Assembly: GCA_016212965.1 (NCBI GenBank)
Contig: JACRDA010000408.1
Span: 1 to 33,940, forward strand
DNA length: 33,940 bases
Direction: 5' to 3'
Source: Myxococcales bacterium
GTDB taxonomy: Bacteria > Myxococcota_A > Polyangia > Polyangiales > Polyangiaceae
Positions 33,702 through 33,940 of this stretch are shown here, piece after piece (position 1 is the stretch's first letter; every line of letters begins with the position of its first letter). The position numbers were made by a program, and so were the translations under genes. The notes beneath the pieces were generated by a model. It was not told the origin of the DNA. It saw nothing but the letters and a program-made list of their open reading frames with translations, and made no database searches.

Positions 33702-33940
33702 GTGATGCCGCACGGGCGCGTCGTCCTCACGCTGGCCGTGGCCGCGTGCGCCTGCGCGAGCGGGCCGGCCGAGGAGCGCGCCGCGCCGGGCGCCCCGTCC
33801 GAAGCGACGGCCGCGGTCGAGCCGAGCGCGCCCGTCGGGAGCGGCGCGGTCGCGCGCGCGGCGGGCGCTGTCGACGCCGAGCAGAGCGCGCGCTTCGAGG
33901 CCGCGGTTCGCGCGACGGGGCCCGCCCGCGGCGTCGAGCG
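33702..33940 (+). CDS. lipoprotein, 3' end cut by window edge
   Basis: About 79 residues are visible and the frame is open to the last base. The start is GTG 33702 or ATG 33705 (ATG 33690 is in frame but overlaps a TATGCT -10-like box). The N-terminus MPHGRVVLTLAVAACACASG is a signal peptide with a lipobox (VAACA), followed by a Glu/Ala/Pro/Ser linker and a helical start (AEQSARFEAAVRA). Too little is present to assign a family. It is divergent from the AckA-PduL fusion gene. Confidence 0.65.
   Translation, partial: MMPHGRVVLTLAVAACACASGPAEERAAPGAPSEATAAVEPSAPVGSGAVARAAGAVDAEQSARFEAAVRATGPARGVE

Overview
The window is very GC-rich, tightly packed chromosomal DNA from what looks like a myxobacterium-type organism (Myxococcota, probably Polyangia-like). 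This assignment is an inference. It rests on codon bias toward G or C in third positions, a large number of Cys-rich lipoproteins with Gly/Ala/Ser/Pro linkers, an AgmX/PglI-type C-terminal domain, a MopE-like metal-motif protein and degenerate copper-monooxygenase-like lipoproteins. I see no rRNA, tRNA, CRISPR array, transposase, integrase or phage gene. No gene-free stretch exceeds 300 bases. The longest is 6736-7028, which holds a strong hairpin and an interspersed inverted repeat.

Layout. 1-597 is a methyltransferase cut by the left edge. 641-2202 holds two divergent small Cys-rich lipoproteins. 2318-6735 is a two-gene unit: a 1007-residue secreted protein made of 35 tandem six-cysteine repeats, followed 11 bases later by a GH5 hydrolase resembling endoglycoceramidase. 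7029-11888 holds a lipid-anchored prolyl oligopeptidase, a dihydropyrimidinase/hydantoinase and, 4 bases behind it, a class III (IIIb-type) nucleotide cyclase. 11907-14578 has a TonB/AgmX-like lipoprotein divergent from an ATP-grasp ligase that carries a C-terminal SET-like domain. 14600-16264 has two lipoproteins on the minus strand. 16386-18244 is an overlapping LytS-type sensor kinase and LytTR response regulator pair, divergent from a small lipoprotein (18348-19148). 19227-23182 is a minus-strand operon of a MopE-like lipoprotein, a Cys-rich lipoprotein and a multihaem c-type cytochrome lipoprotein. 23261-26893 holds a hypothetical protein divergent from a GT28-like glycosyltransferase plus a GNAT-nitrilase fusion. 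26998-31197 has a Cys-rich lipoprotein, then a polytopic membrane protein overlapping a VWA (YfbK-like) lipoprotein. 31211-33523 encodes a single polypeptide joining a cyclic-nucleotide-binding-type domain, acetate kinase and PduL phosphotransacylase. A lipoprotein gene runs off the right edge.

How it works together. At least half of the genes encode exported proteins, mostly lipoproteins, so the cell surface or periplasm dominates. The most distinctive pieces are three: the cNMP-AckA-PduL fusion, which could turn acetyl-CoA into acetate plus ATP under allosteric control; the ATP-grasp/SET-like fusion; and the 35-repeat Cys-rich protein paired with a glycolipid-hydrolase-like enzyme. Many starts lie only 6-10 bases after a TAnnnT hexamer, which suggests frequent leaderless transcription. 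Genes inside units use overlaps or Shine-Dalgarno sites instead.
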